Below, in pieces: positions 1 to 8,490 of a stretch of 64,000 nucleotides of DNA (position 1 is the stretch's first letter; each line of letters starts with the position of its first letter). This stretch comes from Nocardia flavorosea NBRC 108225 (GTDB lineage: Bacteria; Actinomycetota; Actinomycetes; Mycobacteriales; Mycobacteriaceae). Position numbers and translations under genes: made by a program. Below the pieces are notes generated by a model. The model was not told the DNA's origin, ran no database searches, and saw only the letters and a program-made list of their open reading frames with translations. The stretch lies in the NCBI RefSeq assembly GCF_001613385.1, contig NZ_BDCG01000030.1:1-64000 (forward strand). Reading direction: 5' to 3'.

Positions 1-89
1 TAAGTCGCCGGACCGGCGGAAAAATACGGCCTCTCCCGCTCAGCGAGTAGTACGACGACGCGGCTTCACGGCCGTGCCGAAACCGCTTG

Positions 90-479
90 TCACAGCTGTT
101 CGAACAGTTCCAGCACGTGCCCTTCCGGATCCTCGACGAAGGCGACCCGGATACCGATATCCGCCATCGTCGTGGGCGGTTGGGTCACGGTGGCGCCGGC
201 GTCCTCGGCCTGCCGCACGATCTCATCGAGACCGTGCACCTCGAATCCGATCACCGCCGAACCCGGGGTCGGCGCCGGCTGGTTCTTGTAGTGCAACAGC
301 ACCAGCGACTGCTCGCTCCCGTCCGGAGAGGTCATGATGATCTCGGCGAGCGGATCGGGTCGATCGTCGAATTCGTAGCGGGTGCGTTCGACCCGGCCGA
401 AAACCTTCGAGTAGAAGGCGAATTGGGCAGGAAGGTCGTTCACCAGAATCTTGGTGAAGGTAAAGCGGGGACCGGGCAT
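90..479 (-). CDS. VOC (glyoxalase/bleomycin-resistance fold) family protein
   Basis: A single-module VOC protein of about 129 residues. It opens with a first beta strand and helix (FTKILVNDLPAQFAFYSKVF) and closes with the usual second-module end VAFVEDPEGHVLELFEQL, where the Glu pair sits at the expected metal-ligand position. VOC proteins of this length act as dimers in isomerase, dioxygenase or resistance roles; the substrate cannot be read from the sequence. The ATG at 479 is chosen over the upstream start because a GAAAGGAAAAC ribosome site lies just before it. It points the same way as the SnoaL-like gene and MFS exporter upstream. Confidence 0.85.
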   Translation of the reverse strand: MPGPRFTFTKILVNDLPAQFAFYSKVFGRVERTRYEFDDRPDPLAEIIMTSPDGSEQSLVLLHYKNQPAPTPGSAVIGFEVHGLDEIVRQAEDAGATVTQPPTTMADIGIRVAFVEDPEGHVLELFEQL

Positions 480-592
480 GTGTTTTCCTTTCATTTCGCG
501 GTGCGCACAACCACGCCGCGACAATTCGGCTGCTCCCGGCTACCGGCCACGCCGGCCGGTCGAGTGGATCGGATGCCGCCGGCGTACTCCGG

Positions 593-1069
593 CTATCGGG
601 TGGGGCCACCGAGGACCGCGTGGCGGTCCCCCAGCTCGATATCGATCACGAAAGTTCGTTCGATGATCCGCCAGCCGTGCGCCGACCGGGTCAGCCGGTC
701 GCGATACACGCCGACACATTCGTAGGTGATGTTCGAATTGTCCCCGGCGCCGAGATGCAATACCCGCGCCTTGCAGACCGAGGAGGCAGTATCACCGTCG
801 ATATCGACGATATGGTTGCCGAGCAAGTGCTGAGACGGGCCGCATCGATCCAGGAAGGACCGGATCATCGCCACGATATCCGCCCGGCCCCGGACCTCGG
901 GCGCCGCCGCGGCGCCGTAGCGGACCACAGCGTCCGGTGCGAACACCTCGTCCAGAAGGGCCCAGTCACGGTCGTCGAGTGCGTAGGTGTATCGGGTCAC
1001 CGTCTCGGTAACAGCATCACGGTCGGTATGCGCGGGCGCGTGATGCCCGGAATCGGACGAAGTAGCCAC
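593..1069 (-). CDS. SnoaL-like / NTF2-fold protein
   Basis: A 158-residue alpha+beta-barrel protein of the SnoaL-4/NTF2 group. The N-terminal helix ETVTRYTYALDDRDWALLD, the strand DAVVRYGAAAAPEVRGRADI and the late block WRIIERTFVID are typical. Members act as isomerases, dehydratases or ring hydroxylation partners in catabolic clusters; no substrate is assigned. The start is a GTG with no Shine-Dalgarno site, but TACGAT lies exactly six bases upstream, which fits a leaderless mRNA. A second SnoaL-like gene lies at 7540-8022, beside a fragment of a second MFS gene, so this neighbourhood looks partly duplicated. Confidence 0.82.
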   Translation of the reverse strand: MATSSDSGHHAPAHTDRDAVTETVTRYTYALDDRDWALLDEVFAPDAVVRYGAAAAPEVRGRADIVAMIRSFLDRCGPSQHLLGNHIVDIDGDTASSVCKARVLHLGAGDNSNITYECVGVYRDRLTRSAHGWRIIERTFVIDIELGDRHAVLGGPTR

Positions 1070-1075
1070 GATCGG

Positions 1076-1081
1076 ATCGTA
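1076..1081 (-). promoter_or_regulatory. -10 hexamer of a leaderless promoter
   Basis: On the minus strand TACGAT (TAnnnT type) is followed by six bases and then the GTG start at 1069. There is no purine-rich ribosome site in front of that GTG. The arrangement matches actinobacterial leaderless promoters, where transcription starts at the first base of the start codon. Confidence 0.5.
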
Positions 1082-1250
1082 AAGGCAAGGCGGCAGGGTT
1101 CAGGGCCGCCGATCCCGATGAACGGGAGGGGCCGGGTCGGTCATAGGCCCCTCCCGCGGCGAACCGTCGGCCCCGGGGCCCGTCCTGCCCGCATTCCGGC
1201 AGTACGGCGCCACTACCGCGCCCGAGGCCGAGAGTGACGCCGTATCTCCG

Positions 1251-2744
1251 TCAGGCGTATGCCACCGATGTCGTGCTGCCTTCCTCACCGGTCGCGATAT
1301 CGCCGCCCGTCTTCGTTTCCTGCTTCGGACGGCCGATGAACAGGCAGAGAGCAGCCACGATCAGCGAACAAAGGATGAACCAGCCCACGGATACGTTGAA
1401 CGACGACAGAGCCGGAGCGGCCGAACCCGGAACCGTCCACAGCGAGAGCATGACCGAGACGATGGCCACGCCCACCGCCGAGAACGCCTGCCGGGCGGTG
1501 CTCAAGATGCCCGTGGTGACACTGGTGACGCTGTCGGGGACGGATTCGATCACGATCTTGGGGTAGCCGGTGAAGGAGAAGGCCGTGGCGACGGCCGCGA
1601 CCGCGAACACCCCCATCATGACGTACAGCGATTTGTGGCCCACGAAGATCATGAGGTTCGCGACAGCGAAAAGCGCGGCCCCGATGAGGAACGCGGTCCG
1701 GCCGCCCCACCGGCCGGCGACCGCCCCCGCCACCGGCGATGCGGCGAATCCGACAAGTGCCGCGATACCGGCCACCAGACCGGTGACCGTCGCCGACATC
1801 CCGAGCCCGATCGGTAGCGAGGTGGGTGACTGCAGGATCATCGGGGTCACGATCTGCACGGCACCGGCGGGGCCGAGTGCGAGGACCGACAACGCGATCA
1901 GGTTGAGCGTCATACGTTTACTCGCGAAGACCCGGAAATCGACCAGTGGTTCGCTGCGACCCAGCTCCCAGAAGGTCCAGACCGCCAGGATGCCGAGACC
2001 GACGACGATCAGTCCGATGACGGCCGGGCTGGTCCAGCCCCATGCCGGCCCCTGCGTGATGCCGTACAGCAGGGCGATCAGGCCGGGCGTCATCAGGATC
2101 GCGCCCACATAGTCGAAGCGAGGTAGTTCCGACCGGGTGTGTGCTCCCGGAAGTACCACCGCGGCCACGGCGGACGCTACGACGGCCAGGACGGCGGCGA
2201 GAACGAAGATCATATGCCAGTCGGCGATATCGAGCAGAACACCGGCGATCAGGGAACCGCCCGAACCGGCCAGCAGCGCCGCGCCACTGATGAAGCCGAT
2301 GGCGATCGAAACCTTCTCGGGCGGTAAGGCTTCGCGAGCCAGTCCATAGCAGAGCGGCAGGATCGCACCCGACACTCCCTGCACACCCCGCCCGATGATG
2401 ATCGCCGCCATCGAGTCGCCGAAAACGCTGATCACCGAGCCGAGCACCGAAACCAGCATGATGACGATGAGAACCTTCTTGCGGCCGTACATATCGCCGA
2501 GACGGCCGCCCACCAGGGCTGTCGCCGCCGCGACGAGCATATAGGCGGTAACCGCCCAGCCCGTCGTGGAGGCCGGCGCCCCGAAGATTTCACTGAACCG
2601 CGGCAAGGCGATGAAGATCGTGCCGGCTTCGAAGGCACTGACGCATTCGGCGAGGATCAGCGCCGTGATGATCAGCGCCGGGGATTTGAACCCCGGCACA
2701 CCTCCGGGTCTTCCGGTGGCGAGCCGGGATGAGGGATCGGACAT
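1251..2744 (-). CDS. MFS transporter, DHA2-like (about 14 membrane spans)
   Basis: A 497-residue major facilitator transporter with roughly 14 hydrophobic segments, the size of DHA2 proton-driven drug or metabolite exporters. The loop after helix 2 has the MFS motif A form GGRLGDMYGRKK, and helix 4 begins RGVQGVSGAILPL. The ATG at 2744 follows a strong AGGAGG ribosome site. It is transcribed away from a broken SDR gene at 3224, with a 22-bp palindrome between the two. Its C-terminal coding sequence has a second, broken copy at 7189-7404. The substrate is unknown; its setting suggests a lipid or aromatic metabolite. Confidence 0.9.
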   Translation of the reverse strand: MSDPSSRLATGRPGGVPGFKSPALIITALILAECVSAFEAGTIFIALPRFSEIFGAPASTTGWAVTAYMLVAAATALVGGRLGDMYGRKKVLIVIMLVSVLGSVISVFGDSMAAIIIGRGVQGVSGAILPLCYGLAREALPPEKVSIAIGFISGAALLAGSGGSLIAGVLLDIADWHMIFVLAAVLAVVASAVAAVVLPGAHTRSELPRFDYVGAILMTPGLIALLYGITQGPAWGWTSPAVIGLIVVGLGILAVWTFWELGRSEPLVDFRVFASKRMTLNLIALSVLALGPAGAVQIVTPMILQSPTSLPIGLGMSATVTGLVAGIAALVGFAASPVAGAVAGRWGGRTAFLIGAALFAVANLMIFVGHKSLYVMMGVFAVAAVATAFSFTGYPKIVIESVPDSVTSVTTGILSTARQAFSAVGVAIVSVMLSLWTVPGSAAPALSSFNVSVGWFILCSLIVAALCLFIGRPKQETKTGGDIATGEEGSTTSVAYA

Positions 2745-2929
2745 CGCTTGTCCTCCTGAGACGAGATGGGCCCGGTGTTCCGCTCGCCGCGTAGCCCGTC
2801 AGCGCCGGTGGAATACGACATTCCGCGGCGTGGACGAGGGATTCGGGAACAGAACCCGGCGGGCCTACGGCACCGCGGAAACTGCACCAGCGCCGGGCAT
2901 CGGAGCAGGTGGTGAGCCGATGGTCGGCT

Positions 2930-2951
2930 GTTCGTGATCCAGATCACGAAC
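2930..2951. promoter_or_regulatory. Palindromic operator candidate (TetR-like)
   Basis: Arms GTTCGTGATC and GATCACGAAC are perfectly complementary over 10 bases with a 2-base centre. The site sits in the 479-base divergent gap between the MFS gene (start 2744) and the SDR pseudogene (start 3224). Size and symmetry fit a TetR-family dimer site; no regulator gene lies directly next to it. Nothing else recognisable was seen in the gap. Confidence 0.5.
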
Positions 2952-3223
2952 CGCTGGCACAACGGACGATAAGGCGTGTCCGAAATGTCGACTGCCGTGT
3001 TTCCGGTGAGCGGGACCGAACCGGATCGACAATGTGCGCGGCAGGTCTCCCATCTGACGGAACAGCGGCTGCCGAACAACGGCTGCATACGTTCCCATAG
3101 GGCTGTCGCGACGGCCGACCGTGCCGCCGGGAAAGGAATCCGATGGCACCCACCGCGCAGATCACCGCGGCGGTCGCCGATTACATATCCCGCATCGTAA
3201 TGACCACACAGAAAGGATGAGCC

Positions 3224-4060
3224 ATGCGTGAATTGACCGGCCGCGTCGCGGTGGTCACCGGCGGCGCCAACGGTATCGGAAAAGGGCTGGCAACGCGTTT
3301 CCTCGAAGAGGGTATGCACGTGGTGATCGCCGACAACGATGCCGGCGATCTGGAGAAAGCCGTCACCGAGTTGTCCGCGCTCGGTGAGGTACTCGGCGTA
3401 CCCACCGATGTCGCCGACGCCGCCTCGGTGCAGGCGCTCGCCGATACGGCAGTGGACCGGTTCGGCGCCGTGCATGTGCTGTGCAACAACGCGGGAGTCG
3501 GGGGCGCGCAGCATTTCTCGACGATCAACCACGCCACCTGGGAATAGACGCTCGGCGTGAACCTGTGGGGCGTCATCCACGGTTGCCGGATCTTCCAGCC
3601 GATCCTGGCTGCCCAGGACGAGGCCTATATCGTCAACACCGCCTCGATGTCGGGTTTCCTGACCGGCGGATATCTCACGCCCTACAACGTGTCGAAAGCC
3701 GGCGTGGTATCCCTGTCGGAGGGGCTGGCTTTCCAATGGGCAACGGAGTTTCCGCATATCGGGGTCGCGGTACTGTGCCCCGCCTATACCGCCACGGCCA
3801 TCCGGCACGACGAACGCAATGCGCCGCCCGGGCACATCCCCCGCGCCGAAGCCGACCCGTCCCTGATCGAGCACCAGGACAAGGTGAACCGTGCCATCGA
3901 GCACGAGGGGATGCCGGTATCGCAGATCGCGGAATTGGTCGTCCAAGGCATGGCGGAACGCAAGACCCACATCTTCCCCCACCCCGGGTGGCTGAAGTTG
4001 TGGGCCGACCGCGTGCAACGCGTGACAGCGCAGGCGGATCCACCAGCCGCGGGTGCCTGA
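3224..4060 (+). pseudogene. SDR family oxidoreductase interrupted by an amber stop
   Basis: The reading frame encodes an SDR with the cofactor motif TGGANGIG, the NNAG motif and, beyond the break, the catalytic YNVSK. An in-frame TAG at 3545-3547 follows ATWE and precedes TLGVNLWGVIHG; the downstream part (from 3548) continues in the same frame to 4060. Relatives commonly have Trp at this place, so a single TGG to TAG change is the simplest cause. The first piece would end before the active site, so it is probably non-functional unless the stop is read through or is a sequencing error. A GAAAGGATGAGCC ribosome site precedes the ATG. Confidence 0.85.
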
Positions 4061-4199
4061 ACCGCAGGACCCGCCGCTACCCGGGCCGAACGCATCGGCC
4101 GGTTCGAGGCGATGCGCGACCGCGAGCGACCACGCCCCCGCCGATGCGCGCACCCGCCCGCACCCTCTACCCCGTTCACCTATCGCCGAGGAGATGACA

Positions 4200-5147
4200 G
4201 TGCCCGTTCCCCCGCTCGATCCTGATGTCGAAGCGCGCATCAGCGCCCTCCCGACCGCGCAGACCATGCGTTCCCGGGGCATCGACGCGGTCCGCGCCGG
4301 CGTGGAGGCGATGAAACCCCCGGCCGACATGCCACCGATGGCCGAGATCGAGGAGCACACCGTTCCCGGGCCCTACGGGACCATCCCGCTGCGGGTCTAC
4401 CGCCCCACGACCGAACCGGGCGCCCCCGCCGTCGTCCATCTGCACGGCGGTGGTCTCGCGATGGGTTCCAATGCCTCTTTCGAGCCGCTGGCCCGGCAGA
4501 TCGCGGCCGCCGCCGGCGCGACGGTGATCGGCGTCGACTACCGGCTGGCGCCGGAGTGGGGAGCGCCGGTACAGATCGAGGAATCGTATGCGGCAACGGA
4601 ATGGGTCGCCACCAACGCGCAGTCGCTACGCATCGACACGGGGCGCCTGGTGGTACTCGGCGACAGCGCGGGCGGCAGTCTCGCGGCCGGCGTAGCCCTG
4701 ATGGCCAGAGACCGTGGCGGTCCGGACCTGTTCGCCCAGGTGCTGCTGTACCCCGGGCTGGACCGCGATATGGGCGCACCGTCGATCATCGCCATGCCCG
4801 AAGCGCCGATGCTGCTTCGCGAGGACATCATCTATATGCACGAGCTCGTGGACAACGCCGCAACCGGAGCGCACGATTGCTACCGGGTTCCCGCCTATGC
4901 CACGGACCTGTCCGGCCTCCCCCAGGCGATCGTGGTAACCGGCGAGGGCGACCCGATCCGCGATTGGGGCGAGCGCTACGCCGGCCGGCTACGGGATGCG
5001 CGGGTCCAGACCACCGTCACGCGATATCCCGGCGTGCTGCACGGTTTCCTCATGCGGCCGGAGAATTCGGCCCGCGCGACACTCGCGGTAGCCGAAATCG
5101 GCGGCCTGCTGCGCGCCAAGTTCACACATCCGCTGCCCTTCGGCTGA
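4200..5147 (+). CDS. Alpha/beta hydrolase, HSL (GDXG) family
   Basis: A 315-residue esterase of the hormone-sensitive-lipase family. It has the oxyanion motif HGGG near residue 82, the nucleophile elbow GDSAGG near residue 156, an acid in GEGDPIRD and the catalytic His in VLHGF. The family hydrolyses short and medium acyl esters or lactones in the cytoplasm. A GTG at 4200 is preferred: GAGGAG lies six bases before it, while the in-frame ATG at 4194 directly abuts that site. It starts 139 bases after the broken SDR gene and may have formed an operon with it. Confidence 0.9.
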   Translation: MPVPPLDPDVEARISALPTAQTMRSRGIDAVRAGVEAMKPPADMPPMAEIEEHTVPGPYGTIPLRVYRPTTEPGAPAVVHLHGGGLAMGSNASFEPLARQIAAAAGATVIGVDYRLAPEWGAPVQIEESYAATEWVATNAQSLRIDTGRLVVLGDSAGGSLAAGVALMARDRGGPDLFAQVLLYPGLDRDMGAPSIIAMPEAPMLLREDIIYMHELVDNAATGAHDCYRVPAYATDLSGLPQAIVVTGEGDPIRDWGERYAGRLRDARVQTTVTRYPGVLHGFLMRPENSARATLAVAEIGGLLRAKFTHPLPFG

Positions 5148-5152
5148 CCGGC

Positions 5153-5176
5153 GGGCCTGGGCCTGGGCCTGGGCCT
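5153..5176. repeat. Hexanucleotide tandem repeat (GGGCCT)x4
   Basis: Four exact copies of GGGCCT followed by GGGG, six bases after the stop of the hydrolase gene. The rest of 5148-5376 shows no gene. The repeat is too short to call functional; it may be a slippage tract. Confidence 0.8.
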
Positions 5177-5376
5177 GGGGATACGTTCGTTCGGGTGTAC
5201 TCCGACGGGACGACCGGCCCGGCCCCGGGCACAGAGATGCTCGAGCGTGGTGCGGCGCTCGGTGTCGCCGGGCTTCCCGTAGTTCCTCGGACGCGCTGTG
5301 TACGGACACACATGCACGCCCCGGCCCCGGTACGTGCTATGAGGGCCGAGCTCTGCGATCCCTGGAGCGGCCGGTC

Positions 5377-5601
5377 TCAGTGCTGGTCGGAACCGATATC
5401 GATGAGTCCCTCCCGGACTGCGGATTCGATCGAATCCCGCATTCTCGCGCAGGTCGGACGCAACGCCCGCGCCGTCAGATCCGGCGCCGGGGCGAATTCC
5501 ACGCACCGCAGGCTTTCGGTCCACTGGACCGAGGTGTGTGCGAGGCTGTTCTTCTCGACCAGCACCCGGTTGCCGCATACACGGCAGGAAAGCGGCTGCA
5601 T
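5377..5601 (-). CDS. Small Cys-rich protein encoded after kshA
   Basis: A 74-residue protein opening MQPLSCRVCGNRVLVEKN with a CxxC pair (Cys6, Cys9) and further cysteines at 33 and 51. The pattern suggests a small zinc or metal site but is not a ferredoxin 2Fe-2S or 4Fe-4S signature. The ATG at 5601 has an AGGAGTG ribosome site seven bases before it, which excludes the longer upstream start. It lies 64 bases after the kshA stop in the same direction, so it is probably cotranscribed and could help the oxygenase. I do not recognise a named family. Confidence 0.7.
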   Translation of the reverse strand: MQPLSCRVCGNRVLVEKNSLAHTSVQWTESLRCVEFAPAPDLTARALRPTCARMRDSIESAVREGLIDIGSDQH

Positions 5602-5665
5602 ACTATTCACTCCTGAATGACGGATTCTCGTGCCGTTCCGGTTGCCCGGAACGGCACGGACGAGT

Positions 5666-6867
5666 TCAACGCGGCACGGCGGCTTCGGCCGGCTCTGCAC
5701 TCGCCTTGAAGGATTCGATACGCGGATCCGAGGTGACGAACCGGCCGGCGGCGATGTTCTCGTCGACCTCCTTCTGCCAGAATCCGATAGCTCGTTCGGT
5801 ATCGATCTCGAACTCGAACCGCTGAGTCATCTCCGGGGTGATGTCCTCGACATCGACGTAGAACTGCTGATACCACCGGCGCAGCTGGTAAACCGGCCCG
5901 TCTTCCTCGCACAACAACGGATTGTCGATCTTGGCCTTGTTACGCCAGATCTCCACATCCTGAACGAAACCGAGCTCGACCCCTGGGTGAAGCTGCGCGC
6001 CATCTCCACCGCCTGTTCCTCGGTCATACTTGCGGGCTTCTTCACTGCCGCACCCCATTGCAGCACGAAACTGGTGGGCGAAACGGGGTAGTGGCAGTTG
6101 ATCAGCGCGGTCTCGATCTCGCCGACCGGGGATTGGTTCCACAGATAGTCGATCATGTAGGAGGGCCCGTAGTAGGCGGCTTCGGAACGGCCGATCGACT
6201 CCTTCTCACGCGAATAATTCGTGCCGAGGTCCACATCGGCACGAGGCCTGCTGTTCATGTGCTGGCTGGCGATATGCCCTTCGAATACGTTCTTGAAATA
6301 CACCGGGAAGGAGTAGTGGATATAGAAGAAATGCGCCATATCCACCACGTTGTCCACGATCTCGCGGCAGTTCGAGCCTTCGATCTTCAGCCGGCTCCAG
6401 GTGAACGGGGTCCACTCCCCCTCGTCGTACCCGGCGATCTCGGGGATCGTCACCTCCGGCGGCGGCGGGTTGCCCTGGGGATCGTGCCAGATGTAGAGCT
6501 GCCCGTTGCGTTCGAGCGTTGTCCACGATTTGGTGCGCGCCAACGGCGGGACCCGCCGAGCATACGGAATGCTCGCGCAACGCCCGTTACCAGACCAGCG
6601 CCAGTCGTGGAACGGGCAGGCCACCGCATCACCCTTGACGGTGCCCTGGGTGAGGTCACCGCCCATATGCGGGCAGTAGCCGTTGAGCACATTCAGTGAA
6701 CCGGCGCTGTCGGCGAAGACGACCAGTTTCGTGCCGAATGCCTCAACGGCATGCGGCTTTCCGTCGCGAAATTCGTCGAGAAGACCCAGGCAGTGCCAGC
6801 CGCGGGCGTAACGAGCCGGCGGCGGGGCCGATTCGATGACGCGAACATCGGTGTCGGGCATTGACAT
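5666..6867 (-). pseudogene. kshA: 3-ketosteroid 9-alpha-hydroxylase oxygenase KshA, frameshifted
   Basis: KshA is the Rieske oxygenase that hydroxylates C9 of 3-ketosteroids, leading to B-ring opening. The N-terminal Rieske site has Cys65-x-His67 and Cys84-x-x-His87; the mononuclear iron motif is DNVVDMAHFFYIH with His179 and His184. After residue ~290 the frame goes wrong. One extra base in the C run at 5980-5983 (plus strand) restores the normal ending with QDVEIW, the likely third iron ligand Asp, and LLCEEDGPVYQLRRWY. Unrepaired, the product keeps residues 1-~290 and a nonsense tail. With the base restored the protein is about 400 residues, the usual KshA length. A short homopolymer is a common sequencing-error site, so the gene may be intact. 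Confidence 0.88.
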
Positions 6868-7050
6868 GATTACCTCCGTGTTGACGCGGGTTCGTCAGGG
6901 GTGGTGTTGTTCATTGCGTCGCCGCGCCGTCGTGGTCGAGCCGATCCTGCAGATCCGTCCAGCCGGACCGGGGCGCACCAGCGGTCATGACCCGACCTCT
7001 TGTCGTATCCCATAGCGGACCGACGCCGACGCCGGCGCACCGAACGGATA

Positions 7051-7119
7051 TCAGCAGTACTGTGCATGAAATCAGGTGGCGGACCAGCCCGGGACGCAGT
7101 ATTCCACTGGCCGGGAGTA
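7051..7119. repeat. Imperfect long repeat, copy A (upstream of kshA)
   Basis: About 69 bases that recur at 8213-8281 with roughly 80 percent identity by eye, including an identical block catgaaatcaggtg and the shared ending gggagta. This copy is about 185 bases upstream of kshA; the other is about 190 bases upstream of the SnoaL-like gene, in the same orientation. It may be a duplicated promoter or regulator site. Confidence 0.6.
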
Positions 7120-7188
7120 TTGATCCCGGTAGCGTCCGGGGGCCCGTGAGCGGGGTATTCAGGCCGGAGCTGCGCGAACTTCGATGGC

Positions 7189-7404
7189 TTACTTGTCCGT
7201 GTCGTCGCCGGCAGCCGCACTCTTCTGCCGCGGACGACCGATGAACAGGAAATGACGGCCACGATCAACGAGCACCCGACGAACCACCCCAGCGCCAGAT
7301 CGAAGGAAAACAGTGCGGGCGCGGTCGACCCCGGAACCATCCACAACGAGAGCATCACCGACAACAACGCCACGCCCACAGCCGAGAAAGCCTGCCCGGG
7401 TCAC
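7189..7404 (-). pseudogene. 3' remnant of an MFS transporter gene
   Basis: The minus strand encodes GVALLSVMLSLWMVPGST and then, after a one-base loss near 7250, FLFIGRPRQKSAAAGDDTDK before a stop. This matches the last ~65 residues of the MFS protein at 1251-2744 (VGVAIVSVMLSLWTVPGS and LFIGRPKQE). Similarity ends abruptly near 7404, so the rest of the gene has been deleted. It lies between the long repeat copy A and the SnoaL-like gene. Confidence 0.8.
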
Positions 7405-7539
7405 GACGTCGAAGCCGGAACCCGCTCCTGGGCGAGAATCCGGAACGCTGTCCCGGCGTGGCCCCCGGGCACAGGGTAAGGGTCGGCGATGGCCGACCCG
7501 ATGGTGCGTCGGTCCCAGGACGCCCGCTCTTCGCGCAGG

Positions 7540-8022
7540 TCAACTTCCGGGCATGCCCGTCACGAGCTTTCGCGCTTCGGCACTGCCGTTCAACGGTCGC
7601 GTGACCCGACGGGTGACGCACCAGCCGTCGCTCGTCCGGCGCAACTCGATCCGGTGGACACCCGCACGCCAGATGTAGAACTTACCGTCCTCATGCCGGA
7701 CCAGGATCGATTCGCAGAACGCTTCGGCCTCGTCGCCTTCGATGCGCTCGATATGTGGCGGGCCGAAGAAATGGGCGCTGCCGCCCCCGATGATGTCCTG
7801 ATGGGCGTCGGACCGGACCATCGCCCGCAACTCAGCGCGCCCGGCCATCCGCCAGCCCTCGACGTCGTAAACACCGTCCTCGGTCCACAGCGCCGCCGCG
7901 GCGTCGGCTTCCCCGGCGTCGACCAGCGGCCCGTAGGCGGTGAGTTTCCGGATGATGGCCAGTTCGTCCTCCAGCCGCTGCACCCGCGCCACCAGTCCGG
8001 AAAGCGACTCTTCCCCGCTCAC
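7540..8022 (-). CDS. SnoaL-like / NTF2-fold protein
   Basis: A 160-residue NTF2-fold protein. It starts with a short coiled segment (VARVQRLEDELAIIRKL), then YGPLVDAGEADAAAALWTED, and ends with WCVTRRVTRPLNGSAEA. Similar proteins occur with Rieske oxygenases and SDRs in steroid and aromatic catabolic clusters; the reaction is not known. The GTG at 8022 follows a weak AAGG site. A TTG at 8064 would add an arginine-rich stretch unlike the family and is less likely. The upstream 400 bases hold repeat copy B and a repeated palindrome. Confidence 0.8.
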   Translation of the reverse strand: MSGEESLSGLVARVQRLEDELAIIRKLTAYGPLVDAGEADAAAALWTEDGVYDVEGWRMAGRAELRAMVRSDAHQDIIGGGSAHFFGPPHIERIEGDEAEAFCESILVRHEDGKFYIWRAGVHRIELRRTSDGWCVTRRVTRPLNGSAEARKLVTGMPGS

Positions 8023-8212
8023 GCCCGCCCGCCTTGCGCGACGTCGGCAATCCGGCCGGCACAAGCGGTGCCCATACTCCGCGGGCCGTTACCTACGTCC
8101 GCGCACGGGCCGTGTTCCACACCATCGATCATTCTTCACCTCGCGTTGTCGGGTCGGCGCATCGCCTTCCGGCCGAGCGGATCACTGTCGACGTCATCGC
8201 ACCGATCCGGCA

Positions 8213-8281
8213 TCGGCGGTACCGTGGCATGAAATCAGGTGCCGGACAGCCTGGGGCGCAGGATTCCGCTGGCTGGGAGTA
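8213..8281. repeat. Imperfect long repeat, copy B (upstream of SnoaL-like gene)
   Basis: Partner of the repeat at 7051-7119, sharing catgaaatcaggtg and gggagta. The 8023-8490 gap contains this repeat and the palindromes at 8304-8334, and no gene that I can support. Confidence 0.6.
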
Positions 8282-8303
8282 GTACCGCGACACCACCCGT
8301 TTT

Positions 8304-8334
8304 GTCAGGTCCTGACGTACTGTCATAACCTGAC
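8304..8334. promoter_or_regulatory. Tandem inverted-repeat operator candidate
   Basis: GTCAGGTCCTGAC (8304-8316) is a perfect 6+1+6 palindrome. A related half-conserved copy GTCATAACCTGAC lies at 8322-8334, 18 bases on, which would place two dimers on similar faces of the helix. It lies about 280 bases upstream of the SnoaL-like gene and 157 bases beyond the end of the next SDR gene. No regulator gene is adjacent. Confidence 0.45.
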
Positions 8335-8490
8335 GATATGGTCGTGAGACGCGCACCGGCACCGCCGGAGAGACCCTTGCGTGCAGGCCCGGTACAACAG
8401 CACGAGAAGCAGACCCGGTGACCAAGTCGGCTCGTCCCACCCTCACGGAGCGCCGGGCCCCGGCGGCCCGGGCCGACCGCCGCGGATCGG

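Noticed and set aside
2672..4360. 562-residue open frame on the minus strand
   Set aside because: Covers the antisense of the MFS start, SDR pseudogene and hydrolase start; no domain recognisable.
5153..5176. CRISPR or VNTR array
   Set aside because: Only four hexamers with no spacers.
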